From Halomarina pelagica (lineage in GTDB: Archaea; Halobacteriota; Halobacteria; Halobacteriales; Haloarculaceae), in contig NZ_CP100454.1 in assembly GCF_024228315.1 (NCBI RefSeq), forward strand, positions 2,480,001 through 2,544,000: DNA of 64,000 nucleotides, written 5' to 3'. Under the pieces are notes generated by a model. That model was given only the letters and a program-made list of their open reading frames with translations. It was not told the origin of the DNA and did no database searches. Positions 36,636 through 44,936 of the stretch are shown here, one piece after another. The stretch's first letter is position 1. Each line of letters begins with the position of its first letter. The translations under genes and the position numbers were made by a program.

Positions 36636-38159
36636 GTGACCGTGTCTCGACGCCCCCGCTTCACGACGATGCTCACGGCCGCGACCGTCGGCGTCTATCT
36701 GCTGGTCGTGGTCGGGGCCACGACCGCGCTCGCGGACGCCGTCGCCGCGTGCGGAACCTGGCCGCTCTGTTCCGGTCCGCTCACCGACCCGCAGGTCGCG
36801 ATCGCCACGGGCCACCGCGTCGCGGCGACCGTCGTCGGCGCGCTCGTCGTCGCCGCCGTCGCGCTCGGCTGGTCCGAGGCCGCCCCCCGGGCGAAGGCGG
36901 CGCTCCTCGTCGCGCTCGCGCTCTACCCCCTCCAGGTCGGCGTCGGCGCGTTCGTCGCCGTCTCCGGCGCGCCGCCGGCGCTCTCCGGCGCGCACCTGTT
37001 CACCGCGATGGTCATCTTCGGGAGCCTCGCGCTCGCGCTCGCGTGGCAACTCGAGGCCGAGACGGGCCATCGACCCCCCGTCGAGACGCTCGACTCCCCG
37101 ACGGCCGAGTCGACCGGTTCGATCGAGTCGACAGGGCCGACCGGATCGACCGGACCGACCGGATCGAGATCGACCGGATCGACCGCGTCAGCGACCGGGC
37201 CTGCACCCGCGTCCGGGGACGCCCCCGACCCGACGGCGGTTTCGGCGGTTTCGTCCCACCCGGACGTTCCCTCCCGCCCCGAGACGCTCCTCGACCGCGC
37301 GACGACGACCGCGGCCATCTACTTCAGGCTCATGAAACCGCGGCTGATGTGGCTGCTCTGTCTCGTGGCGGGCGCGGCGATGGCGCTCGCGGCCGGTCCC
37401 GACCTCCGGGTCGACACGGTGCTCTACACCCTCGGCGGGGGCGTCCTCGCCATCGGGGCGAGCGGAACGTTCAACCACGTCCTCGAACGCGACATCGATC
37501 GGAAGATGGCTCGCACGTCCGACCGTCCCCTCGTCACCCACCGCGTGCCCGTCCGCAACGCGCTCGCGTTCGGCGGCGTCCTCACCCTCGCCGCCGTCGT
37601 CGCGTTCCTGCAGATCAACGTTCTGACCGCCGCGCTCGGCTTCGCGGCCATCGTCTTCTACAGCGTGATCTACACGCTCGTCCTCAAGCCCAACACCGTC
37701 CAGAACACCGTCATCGGCGGGGCGGCGGGGGCGCTCCCGGCGCTCATCGGGTGGGCCGCCGTCACGAATTCCGTCGAACTGGCGGGGCTGGCGCTCGCGG
37801 GCGTCATCTTCCTCTGGACCCCGGCGCACTTCTACAACCTCGCGCTCGCCTACAAGGAGGACTACGCCCGCGGGGGCTTCCCCATGATGCCGGTCGTGCG
37901 CGGCGACACGGCGACGCGGCGACACATCGTCTACTACCTCGCGGCGACGCTGCTCGGCGCGAGCGTCCTCACGGCGCTCTCGGACCTCGGCTGGCTCTAC
38001 GCCGTCGTCACCGTCGCCTTCGGGGCGCTGTTCCTCTGGACGGTGGTACGCCTGCACCGCGAGCGCACGAAGTCGGCGGCCCTGCGCGCGTTCCACGCGT
38101 CGAACGCCTACCTCGGCGCGCTCCTCGTGGCCGTCCTCGTCGACGCCATGGTCCTGTAG
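36636..38159 (+). CDS. ctaA-ctaB: Fusion of heme A synthase (CtaA) and protoheme IX farnesyltransferase (CtaB)
   Basis: One 507-residue protein carries both heme A pathway enzymes. Residues 1-145 form a half-size archaeal-type CtaA: four spans, a Cys pair in ACGTWPLCSGP and His residues in GHRVAATVVG and SGAHLFTAM. Residues 146-226 form a Ser/Thr/Gly/Pro linker with imperfect STGPTG repeats. Residues 227-507 form a UbiA-type CtaB with NHVLERDIDRKMART and the WTPAHFYNLAL / YKEDYARGGFPM motif of heme O synthases. CtaB adds farnesyl to heme B and CtaA oxidises the product, so the fusion links the two steps. The start is GTG, divergent from coxB. Confidence 0.92.
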   Translation: MTVSRRPRFTTMLTAATVGVYLLVVVGATTALADAVAACGTWPLCSGPLTDPQVAIATGHRVAATVVGALVVAAVALGWSEAAPRAKAALLVALALYPLQVGVGAFVAVSGAPPALSGAHLFTAMVIFGSLALALAWQLEAETGHRPPVETLDSPTAESTGSIESTGPTGSTGPTGSRSTGSTASATGPAPASGDAPDPTAVSAVSSHPDVPSRPETLLDRATTTAAIYFRLMKPRLMWLLCLVAGAAMALAAGPDLRVDTVLYTLGGGVLAIGASGTFNHVLERDIDRKMARTSDRPLVTHRVPVRNALAFGGVLTLAAVVAFLQINVLTAALGFAAIVFYSVIYTLVLKPNTVQNTVIGGAAGALPALIGWAAVTNSVELAGLALAGVIFLWTPAHFYNLALAYKEDYARGGFPMMPVVRGDTATRRHIVYYLAATLLGASVLTALSDLGWLYAVVTVAFGALFLWTVVRLHRERTKSAALRAFHASNAYLGALLVAVLVDAMVL

Positions 38160-38160
38160 C

Positions 38161-38862
38161 ATGAGTACCGCGACCGCCGCGTTCGACCGGGTCAGCCCCT
38201 CCCGGGAGACGCTGCTGGGGCTCGCCGTCCTCGTCAACACCGAACTCCTGCTCGTCGTCGGGTACCTCCTCTGGACGGGGGTCACGCCCACCCGTCCGCT
38301 GTTCTACGTCTACCCGTTCGTCTGGATCAACGCCGCGGCGTGGGGGCTGTGGCGCGTCGAGGTCCCCTCCGCGCCGGCGCGTCGTCGCCTCGCCGTCGGC
38401 GCGGTCGCGGTCGGCTACTTCCTCCTGCTCGGCTACGTCGGCGGGCTGTACGCCGTCGGCTCGACGCCCGGCCCGTCCGACGTCAGGATCGTCCTGCGGA
38501 CCCTCCCGCCGGGGTGGAGCCCCGCCCTCCTCTACGCGGGCGAGTGGCTGACGCTCGCGCTCCTCCCGTTCAAGGTCGTCGGCTACGCGACGCTCGCGTA
38601 CCTCGTCTACGCGACGCTCCTCGACGCGGGCGGGTCGGCCACGGCGGGGTTGCTCGGCCTGTTCTCCTGCGTCTCGTGCACTCTCCCGCTGATCGCCGGC
38701 GTGCTGAGCGGCTTCCTCGGCGGGGCGACGGCGCTCGTCTCGGCCGCCTACGGCCAGAGCTACGGCCTCTCGACGGTCGTGTTCGTGCTCACCGTGGCGC
38801 TGCTCGTCTGGCGACCGACGGCGGCGGACCTATCACGGGTGCGCTCCTTACTCCGCCCGTGA
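38161..38862 (+). CDS. Polytopic membrane protein linked to the oxidase cluster
   Basis: The 233-residue protein has six or seven membrane spans and a conserved-looking Cys pair inside a span, FSCVSCTLPLIAG (near 172-184). It starts one base after the ctaA-ctaB stop and is translationally coupled to the SelW-like gene by a GTGA overlap. The Cys-x2-Cys in the membrane suggests copper or thiol handling for the oxidase, but this is inference from position and motif only. Confidence 0.7.
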   Translation: MSTATAAFDRVSPSRETLLGLAVLVNTELLLVVGYLLWTGVTPTRPLFYVYPFVWINAAAWGLWRVEVPSAPARRRLAVGAVAVGYFLLLGYVGGLYAVGSTPGPSDVRIVLRTLPPGWSPALLYAGEWLTLALLPFKVVGYATLAYLVYATLLDAGGSATAGLLGLFSCVSCTLPLIAGVLSGFLGGATALVSAAYGQSYGLSTVVFVLTVALLVWRPTAADLSRVRSLLRP

Positions 38863-39089
38863 CGACGGTCGAGATCGAGTACTGCGTTCCCTGCGGCTTC
38901 CTGCGCCGCGCCGAGGACGTCCTGCACGTCCTGCTCGCGACCTTCGGCGAGCGGCTGGACCGGGTCGCGCTCGTCACCGGCGACCACGGCGTGTTCGTCG
39001 TTCGCGTGGACGGCGAGGTCGTCTTCGACGTGAGCGAGGACGACTTCGACGCCGACGAGATCGCCCGCCGGGTGCGCTCGCGGATGTGA
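38859..39089 (+). CDS. SelW/Rdx-family thioredoxin-like small redox protein, 76 aa
   Basis: The protein starts at a GTG overlapping the previous stop (VTTVEIEYCVPCGFLRRAED) and keeps the CxxC pair at residues 9 and 12 after the first strand, as in SelT/SelW/SelH (Rdx) proteins, here with Cys rather than selenocysteine. A GDHGVFVVRVDGEVVFD strand pair follows. Rdx proteins exchange thiols with partners. Coupling to a membrane protein with its own Cys pair next to oxidase genes suggests a redox role in CuA or heme maturation (inference). Confidence 0.85.
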   Translation: MTTVEIEYCVPCGFLRRAEDVLHVLLATFGERLDRVALVTGDHGVFVVRVDGEVVFDVSEDDFDADEIARRVRSRM

Positions 39090-39177
39090 GCGGGGCGGGC
39101 GTATCGCCCACTCCTGTATCCCCGCCAGCGAGCAGCGCGAACAAAGGGGTGCGCCGGAAACCGATCGTACTGAACCC

Positions 39178-39306
39178 CCTGGCGGACTGAAAGGGCGAGT
39201 GGTCTGGGCGAAGCACGACGACGCAAGCACTGCAGGGAGGCCGAACGGAGTGAGGCCGAGCGAAGCGCGCAGCGAGGCGCACGAGTCCAGACCGCGAGGG
39301 CTTTCG
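39178..39306 (+). repeat. Dispersed repeat, copy 3 (129 bp)
   Basis: Starts CCTGGCGGACTGAAAGGGCG, contains GACGACGCAAGCACTGCAGG and GCGCAGCGAGGCGCACGAGTC, and ends GAGGGCTTTCG. It faces copy 4; a perfect 15-bp inverted repeat (CGAGGGCTTTCGAGG and its complement) marks the facing ends. Confidence 0.65.
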
Positions 39307-39345
39307 AGGTCACGTTCACGCACTCGACAGTAGCCAAGACCGCCT

Positions 39346-39463
39346 CGAAAGCCCTCGCGCTCTCGGGTCGGGGGGCTCGCTGCGCGCACTCTCTCGCTTC
39401 GCTCGTTCGCGTGCTTACTTCGCCCGCCTTCCCCGAGAGCACTCGCCCTTTCAGTCCGCCAGG
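39346..39463 (-). repeat. Dispersed repeat, copy 4 (118 bp)
   Basis: On the minus strand it starts CCTGGCGGACTGAAAGGGCG, passes GGCGAAGTAAGCACGCG, and ends GCGAGGGCTTTCG. With copy 3 it forms an inverted pair around about 39 bp of unique sequence. Confidence 0.65.
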
Positions 39464-39524
39464 GAGTACGACTCGTCGTCCCGACAACGGAACCCTTAGG
39501 CGCGGGTCGGACCTCGGATCGGGC

Positions 39525-40457
39525 ATGGTTGTGGTCGCCGAGGACGTCTCCCGCGCGTACGGCGAGCGCGTCGCGCTCGACGGCGTCTCGCTGTCCATCG
39601 ACGAGGGTGAGGTGTACGCGCTGATCGGTCCGAACGGCGCGGGGAAGACGACGCTCGTCCGCTCGCTCACCGGCACGACGGACTACGAGGGGCGCGTCGA
39701 GCTGTTCGGCGTCCCCCCGACGGCGGTCGACCCCCAGCGCCTCGGCCTCCTGCCCCAGTCGTTCGACCCGCCCGAGCGCCTCACCGCGCGCGAACTGGTC
39801 GGCTACTACGCGGGGCTGTACGACCGCGCCCGGCCGATCGAGGACGTGCTCGCCGACGTGGGGATGACGGCCTCGGCCGACACGTGGTACGAGAACCTGT
39901 CCGGCGGGCAGCAGCGCCGGGTCTGCGTCGCCACGACGCTCGTGAACGACCCGGACCTGCTCGTGCTCGACGAGCCGACCACGGGCATCGACCCCGCCGG
40001 GCGGCGCGACCTCTGGGACCTCCTCGAGTCGCTGGCCGCGGGGGGGACGACCGTCCTGCTCACGACCCACTACATGGAGGAGGCCGAGCGGCTGGCCGAC
40101 CGCGTGGGGCTGCTCGCCGACGGCCGCCTCGTCGCGGAGGGCACGCCGGACGCGCTGATCGCGGAGCACGGCGGGTCGAGCCGCCTCGAACTGCGCACCG
40201 CCGCCGACGAGGCCGCCGCCCGCGCGCTGATGGACGCGGGCTACGCCGTCGAGCGGACCGCGCGGGCCGTCGTCGTCTCCGGGATCGCCCCGGAGGAGAT
40301 CGGCGAGGTCGTCGGGGTACTCGCGGCCGCGGACGTGAGCTACGACGCGCTGTCGTGGCGACAGCCGGACCTCGACTCGGTCTACCTGGCGCTCGCCGGC
40401 GCGGACGTGACCGAGACGGGCGAGGCGATCGAGCGCGAGGCGGGGGTGACGGCGTGA
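39525..40457 (+). CDS. ABC transporter ATP-binding protein
   Basis: The 310-residue ATPase has Walker A GPNGAGKTT, the Q-loop LLPQSFDPPERL, signature NLSGGQQRRV, Walker B LLVLDEPTTG and the H-loop TTHYMEEAE. A C-terminal extension of about 90 residues is typical of ABC-2 exporters of the DrrA/NosF kind. It is coupled to the permease gene by a GTGA overlap. Downstream of an oxidase maturation set it could export copper or a cofactor, but drug or lipid export is equally compatible. Confidence 0.92.
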   Translation: MVVVAEDVSRAYGERVALDGVSLSIDEGEVYALIGPNGAGKTTLVRSLTGTTDYEGRVELFGVPPTAVDPQRLGLLPQSFDPPERLTARELVGYYAGLYDRARPIEDVLADVGMTASADTWYENLSGGQQRRVCVATTLVNDPDLLVLDEPTTGIDPAGRRDLWDLLESLAAGGTTVLLTTHYMEEAERLADRVGLLADGRLVAEGTPDALIAEHGGSSRLELRTAADEAAARALMDAGYAVERTARAVVVSGIAPEEIGEVVGVLAAADVSYDALSWRQPDLDSVYLALAGADVTETGEAIEREAGVTA

Positions 40458-41215
40458 CGCTGACCGCCCGCGTCGGGGCGGAGACGACCGCCGCCCTGCG
40501 CTCGTTCCTGCGCCGCCGGACGGCGGTGTTCTTCACGTTCTTCTTCCCCGTGATCATCATCCTCATCTTCGGCGCGCTGGTGGGGACGCAGCCGACCGGC
40601 GGGGGGCTGTTCGCCGAACCGCCGGCCTACTACCTGCCGGGCTACCTGGCCGTCGTGGTGCTGTTCACGCCCCTCTCGCGGGTCGGCAGCGAGGTGGCGC
40701 GCCACCGCGCGGGCAACCGGTTCGAGAAGCTGGCGACGACGCCCCTCTCGCGGACCGAGTGGCTCCTCTCGCACACGCTCGTCAACGTCGGCATCATCGG
40801 CGTCGCCGCGCTCGTCATCTTCGCGCTGGTGGTCGTCGTGACGGGTGCCGAGATCCCCCTGACGGCCGATCTCGCGCTCGTCGTCCCGTTCGTCGCGCTG
40901 GCGGTCGCGCTGTTCTGCGGGCTGGGCGCGCTGCTCGGCCGGATCGCCGACTCCCAGGACGGCGTCATCGCCGCGAGCAACGGCATCGCCGTCCCGCTTC
41001 TGTTCCTCTCGGAGACGTTCGTCCCGCCGTCGCTGCTGCCGGCGTGGTTCGTCCCCGCGCTCTCGCTCTCGCCGCTCACCTACTTCTCCCGCGGGGTCCG
41101 GAGCGTGACCTACCCGGCCGCGGGGGGCGATCCGCTCTCGAATCTCGCCGTGCTCGCGGCGCTCACCGTCGTCTTCTTCGCCGCCGGCGCGGTCGCGCTC
41201 CCCCGGACGGACTGA
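40454..41215 (+). CDS. ABC-2-type transporter permease
   Basis: The 253-residue membrane protein has about six spans with the ABC-2 layout: an early span FFTFFFPVIIILIFGALVG, the cytoplasmic loop RHRAGNRFEKLATTPLSRTE and the later SLSPLTYFSRGVRSVTYP segment. GTG at 40454 overlaps the ATPase stop. The two genes make a complete exporter of two subunits. Confidence 0.9.
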   Translation: MTLTARVGAETTAALRSFLRRRTAVFFTFFFPVIIILIFGALVGTQPTGGGLFAEPPAYYLPGYLAVVVLFTPLSRVGSEVARHRAGNRFEKLATTPLSRTEWLLSHTLVNVGIIGVAALVIFALVVVVTGAEIPLTADLALVVPFVALAVALFCGLGALLGRIADSQDGVIAASNGIAVPLLFLSETFVPPSLLPAWFVPALSLSPLTYFSRGVRSVTYPAAGGDPLSNLAVLAALTVVFFAAGAVALPRTD

Positions 41216-41270
41216 TCCCCCACTCCGCGCTCGCCGCTACGTTCATGCCCGTCGCAAGTATTGCCTGAAC

Positions 41271-42521
41271 ATGGACGAGACCACCCCACTGGAGAACATG
41301 CTGGCCCAGATGGAGCGGGCCCAGGAGTACGCGCGGGTCGATCCGGGCATCTTCGAGCGGCTGAAGTACCCCGAGCGGACGCTGAAGGTGACGCTCCCGG
41401 TGCGGATGGACGACGGGAGCGTCGAGGTGTTCACGGGCTACCGCTGTCAGTTCGACAGCGCCCGCGGCCCCTACAAGGGCGGCATCCGCTATCACCCGAG
41501 CGTGACGATGGAGGAGGTGACGGCGCTCGCGGGGTGGATGACGTGGAAGACGGCGCTCGTGGACCTCCCATACGGCGGGGCGAAGGGCGGCGTCATCTGC
41601 GAGGTCAAGGAGATGAGCACGGACGAACTGCGCCGCATGACCCGCCGCTACACGGAGGGCATCCGGCGGATGATCGGCCCGCACGTGGACGTGCCCGCGC
41701 CGGACATGAACACCAACCCGCAGGTGATGGCGTGGATCATGGACACCTACTCGATGTACGAGGGCTACAGCATCCCGCAGGTGGTCACGGGCAAGCCCCT
41801 CTCGCTCGGCGGGACGCCGGGTCGCGTCGAGGCGACCGGCCGCGGCGTCGCCATGATCACCCGGAAGGTCTTCGACTACCTCGATAAGGACCTCCACGAG
41901 GCGACCATCGCGATCCAGGGGTTCGGGAACGTCGGGAGCTGGGCCGCGCGCCTGCTCGCCGAGATGGGGGCGAACGTCGTCGCCGTCAGCGACGTCACCG
42001 GCGCTCGCTACGACCCCGACGGACTCGACCTGCGCTCGCTGCTCGCGTTCTCCGAGGGCGGCGGGACGATGGAGGGCTACCCGGACGCGGAGTTCATCTC
42101 GAACGAGGCGCTGCTCGAACTCGACGTTGACGTGCTCATCCCCGCCGCGGTCGCCGACGTCATCACGACGGACAACGTGGACGACGTGCGGGCGTCGGTG
42201 ATCGTCGAGGCGGCCAACGGCCCGACGACGACGGCGGCCGACGACGCGCTCGTGGAGCGCGACGTCCCCGTCGTGCCGGACATCCTCGCCAACGCGGGCG
42301 GCGTCATCGTCTCGTACCTCGAGTGGGTGCAGAACACCCAGGAGTACTCGTGGACGCTCTCGCAGGTGAACGCCGACCTCGAGCGCCGCCTCACGGGGTC
42401 GTTCGACGAGGTCGTCGACGCCTACCACCGCCACGAGACGCCCGACCTCCGGACCGCGGCCTACACGATCGCCCTCCGGCGGGTCGCCACGGCGCACGAA
42501 CTGCGCGGGCTCTTCCCCTGA
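41271..42521 (+). CDS. gdh: Glutamate dehydrogenase (first of two)
   Basis: The enzyme interconverts glutamate and 2-oxoglutarate plus ammonia with NAD(P). The 416-residue protein has the substrate region [19 protein letters not shown], the catalytic loop LPYGGAKGGV, the PAPDMNTNPQVMAWIMD segment and the nucleotide motif IQGFGNVGSWAARLLAE (near 219-235). It shares the overall pattern with the second copy at 61805 but is clearly diverged (for example GFGNVGS here, GYGNAGS there). It is monocistronic and convergent with the HtrA-like gene. Confidence 0.95.
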   Translation: MDETTPLENMLAQMERAQEYARVDPGIFERLKYPERTLKVTLPVRMDDGSVEVFTGYRCQFDSARGPYKGGIRYHPSVTMEEVTALAGWMTWKTALVDLPYGGAKGGVICEVKEMSTDELRRMTRRYTEGIRRMIGPHVDVPAPDMNTNPQVMAWIMDTYSMYEGYSIPQVVTGKPLSLGGTPGRVEATGRGVAMITRKVFDYLDKDLHEATIAIQGFGNVGSWAARLLAEMGANVVAVSDVTGARYDPDGLDLRSLLAFSEGGGTMEGYPDAEFISNEALLELDVDVLIPAAVADVITTDNVDDVRASVIVEAANGPTTTAADDALVERDVPVVPDILANAGGVIVSYLEWVQNTQEYSWTLSQVNADLERRLTGSFDEVVDAYHRHETPDLRTAAYTIALRRVATAHELRGLFP

Positions 42522-42557
42522 GGGGACGAGAGGCGAGGAGGGTCGGAAAGCGAGCGG

Positions 42558-43592
42558 TCAGCGGATCGGAACGTCGGTGCCGCGTCCCCGCCGCCGCGGG
42601 CCGTATCCGGGCCCGCCCCGCCTCGGCCCCCGCTCGGCCGCCGGACGCTCGCCGAGCGTCACCTCGGCCCGGCGCTCGCGGCCGTCCCGCACGAGGTCGA
42701 CGGTCACGCGCTCGCCCGGGCGGGTCTCGAGCAGGAGGTGACGCATCAGCTCCTCGTGGCTGTCGACCGGGGTGCCGTCGACGTGCGTGATGACGTCGCC
42801 GCCGACGGGGACCTCCCGTCCGCGGACGCGCCTGGTGCCGGTACAGCCGCGCAGCGCGCCGCTCGCCGGGCCGACGCTCACGTCCACGACGAGGACGCCG
42901 CGTACCTCCGGAAGTCCGTTGGCCTCAGCGACGGTCGGGGAGACGTCGAGCGTGCGCACCTTCAGGTAGGAGTGGCGGTACGCGCCGTCCTCGACGAGCG
43001 CCGGGACGACCTGCGCGGCGACCTCGGCGCTGACGGCGAAGCCGATGTTGTCGCCGCCGCGGGCGCGGTTGACGCCCACGACCGCGCCGTCGGTCGTGAC
43101 GAGCGGGCCGCCGCTGTTGCCCGGGTTGATGGGCGCGTCGGTCTGGACGGTGTCGGGGATGGCGAAGCCCTGCTGGGTGGGCATCGAACGGCTCGCGCCG
43201 CTGACGACGCCCGTCGTCAGCGAGCCGTCGAGGCCCATCGGGTTACCGAGCGCCGCGACGGGCGTCCCCGGCACCGGGTTCGACCCGGCGAGCGGGAGCG
43301 GGACGGCGTATTCGGGGTGATCGCCCACGCGGACCACCGCGAGGTCGGTGTAGGCGTCCACGCCGACGACCTCGCCGACGCGCCAGTCGCCCTCGCTGAA
43401 GCGCACGTCCACGGAGCGGTTTTCCCCGACGACGTGCGCGTTGGTCACGACGTAGCCCTCGCCGTCCATCACGTCGAAGACGAAGCCGGAGCCGGCTCCG
43501 CCGGGGGTCCGTCCGTCGCCCGCGAGGTAGATGGAGACCACCGAGGGGATGGTCGAGCGATACAACTCCTCGTAGCTGTGAAAGTCGGTCAT
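42558..43592 (-). CDS. HtrA/DegP-like S1C serine protease with one PDZ domain, apparently not secreted
   Basis: The 344-residue protein has the trypsin-fold triad His53 (TNAHVVG), Asp83 (AYTDLAVVRV) and Ser160 (NPGNSGGPLV), then a PDZ domain (about 215-315) and a basic Gly/Arg/Pro-rich tail (RRGGPGYGPRRRGRG). No signal peptide or span precedes the protease domain, so it is probably cytoplasmic, unlike bacterial DegP. It degrades or refolds damaged proteins by family role. An 8-bp hairpin sits directly before the start codon. Confidence 0.93.
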   Translation of the reverse strand: MTDFHSYEELYRSTIPSVVSIYLAGDGRTPGGAGSGFVFDVMDGEGYVVTNAHVVGENRSVDVRFSEGDWRVGEVVGVDAYTDLAVVRVGDHPEYAVPLPLAGSNPVPGTPVAALGNPMGLDGSLTTGVVSGASRSMPTQQGFAIPDTVQTDAPINPGNSGGPLVTTDGAVVGVNRARGGDNIGFAVSAEVAAQVVPALVEDGAYRHSYLKVRTLDVSPTVAEANGLPEVRGVLVVDVSVGPASGALRGCTGTRRVRGREVPVGGDVITHVDGTPVDSHEELMRHLLLETRPGERVTVDLVRDGRERRAEVTLGERPAAERGPRRGGPGYGPRRRGRGTDVPIR

Positions 43593-43601
43593 ACGGTGGT
43601 G

Positions 43602-43620
43602 CCGGCGCGTCCCGCGCCGG
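43602..43620 (-). promoter_or_regulatory. Hairpin just upstream of the HtrA-like start codon
   Basis: CCGGCGCG and CGCGCCGG form a perfect 8-bp stem with a 3-nt loop, ending nine bases before the ATG at 43592. A TATA-like GGTTATCA (43648-43655, minus strand) would start the transcript near 43625, so the hairpin would make up most of a roughly 30-nt leader. Confidence 0.45.
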
Positions 43621-43706
43621 ACTTACCTCGAGTTAGGTCGCGGGCACTGATAACCTGTGCGCTGTCGTGTCACGGGCGCACACGTCCGTGGCGGACGTGC
43701 GGTCGG

Positions 43707-44390
43707 TCAGGAGCGGGTACGCCGGTCGCGGAGCGCGGCGAGCCAGGAGCGCGCCGGGACCGCGAGCAGGAGGAGGGCCTCGCCGCGCACCTCCCACGAG
43801 TAGACGTGGTTGAGCAGGACGTACGTCACCACGCCGAGAAAGAGGCTGAGCGACCAGGCGACGACGGCGACGCGTCCCACCCTCGCGTGGGCGGTCTCCG
43901 CGAGTTCCGCGGGCGTGTGGGTCAGTCCGAGGACGACCGCGTAGAGCACGACCGGCACCGCCACCACCGAGAGGAGGATGTGGATCGCGAGCATCGCGAG
44001 GTAGACCAGTTCGACGGTGCCCGCGTACTCCGCGAGGAACTGCCCCTCCCGGATCGCGATGCTCTTCTCGAACCCGCCGCCCACCTTCCAGAGGTAGAGC
44101 ACGAGGAAGACGCAGATGAGGCCGAACGCGGTGAGCATGGCGGCGCGGTGCCTGCGAACCTCCCCACGGCGGATGAGGTACCAGCCGACGAGCAGCGAGG
44201 TGAGCGCGAGCGTGTTCACGACCGCGATGAGGTCGGAGAACAGGACGACGGTCGCCTCGGAGAGCGGGGGGAACAGCGGGATGAGTCCCGCGAACGCACC
44301 GATGACGAGTGCGTAGCCGACGACCGAGAGCGCCGCCGTGACGGCCTTTGGGTGCGCCTTCACGACGCCCTCGGAGGAGGCTGTAGCCAT
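43707..44390 (-). CDS. DUF420-family membrane protein
   Basis: The 227-residue protein has six predicted membrane spans and the family features: a His after span two (RRHRAAM), LVYLAMLAIHILLSVVAVPVVL and HARVGRVAVVAWSLSLFLGVVTYVLL. DUF420 proteins are often encoded with cytochrome c oxidase and may help its assembly or heme A chemistry. It lies about 3 kb from the oxidase maturation genes in this window. Function is inferred from association only. Confidence 0.85.
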   Translation of the reverse strand: MATASSEGVVKAHPKAVTAALSVVGYALVIGAFAGLIPLFPPLSEATVVLFSDLIAVVNTLALTSLLVGWYLIRRGEVRRHRAAMLTAFGLICVFLVLYLWKVGGGFEKSIAIREGQFLAEYAGTVELVYLAMLAIHILLSVVAVPVVLYAVVLGLTHTPAELAETAHARVGRVAVVAWSLSLFLGVVTYVLLNHVYSWEVRGEALLLLAVPARSWLAALRDRRTRS

Positions 44391-44482
44391 GCGGGACCCT
44401 TCGGACGCGAGGTGTATGGCCGCTTCGCTTTCCTCGTTCTCCCCGAGCGGCCCGCACGCGGCCGATTCGACCCGCTACCGTT

Positions 44483-44500
44483 AGAGTCAAACCCGACTCT
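44483..44500 (+). promoter_or_regulatory. Inverted repeat before the methylmalonyl-CoA mutase subunit gene
   Basis: AGAGTC, six bases, GACTCT form a perfect six-base inverted repeat ending 16 bp before the ATG at 44517, overlapping the region where transcription should begin. It could be an operator. A transcript hairpin is also possible. Confidence 0.3.
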
Positions 44501-44516
44501 CACGATTGTTCGGCAC

Positions 44517-44936
44517 ATGAGTACCGATCAGGATCAGCGTACCATCCGGTGTCTGGTGGCGAAGGTGGGGCTGGACGGCCACGACCGCGGGGCGCACGTC
44601 ATCGCCCGGGCGTTCCGTGACGCCGGCTTCGAGGTCATCTACTCGGGGTTACATCGATCGCCGGACGAGGTAGTGCAGGCGGCGGTCCAGGAGGACGTCG
44701 ACGTGCTCGGCATCTCCATCCTCTCGGGGGCGCACAACACGCTCGTCCCGAAGATCCTGGAGGGCTTAGAGGAGTACGACGCGCTCTCGGACACGCTCGT
44801 GGTCGTCGGCGGAATCGTCCCCGAGGACGACCGCCCCGCGCTCTACGAGGCGGGCGTCGCCGAGATCTTCGGCCCCGGCGCGTCGATGGAGGAGACCATC
44901 GACTTCGTCCGCGAGAACGCCCCTCAGCGCGAATGA
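44517..44936 (+). CDS. mcmA2: Methylmalonyl-CoA mutase, cobalamin-binding subunit
   Basis: The 139-residue protein is a stand-alone B12-binding domain with the base-off signature D-x-H-x-x-G as GLDGHDRGAHV, then SIL (Ser-x-Leu) and VVVGG. It should pair with a separate catalytic subunit, not in the window, to convert methylmalonyl-CoA to succinyl-CoA. The gene overlaps meaB by four bases, which supports this assignment. Confidence 0.93.
   Translation: MSTDQDQRTIRCLVAKVGLDGHDRGAHVIARAFRDAGFEVIYSGLHRSPDEVVQAAVQEDVDVLGISILSGAHNTLVPKILEGLEEYDALSDTLVVVGGIVPEDDRPALYEAGVAEIFGPGASMEETIDFVRENAPQRE

Larger units (their letters stand above)
39090..39524. other. Intergenic region carrying two inverted repeat copies
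   Basis: These 435 bases separate the SelW-like gene from the ABC transporter genes and are largely two oppositely oriented copies of the dispersed repeat (39178-39306 and 39346-39463). CTTAGG around 39495-39500 lies about 27 bp before the ABC start and may be its TATA-like box. Confidence 0.5.
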
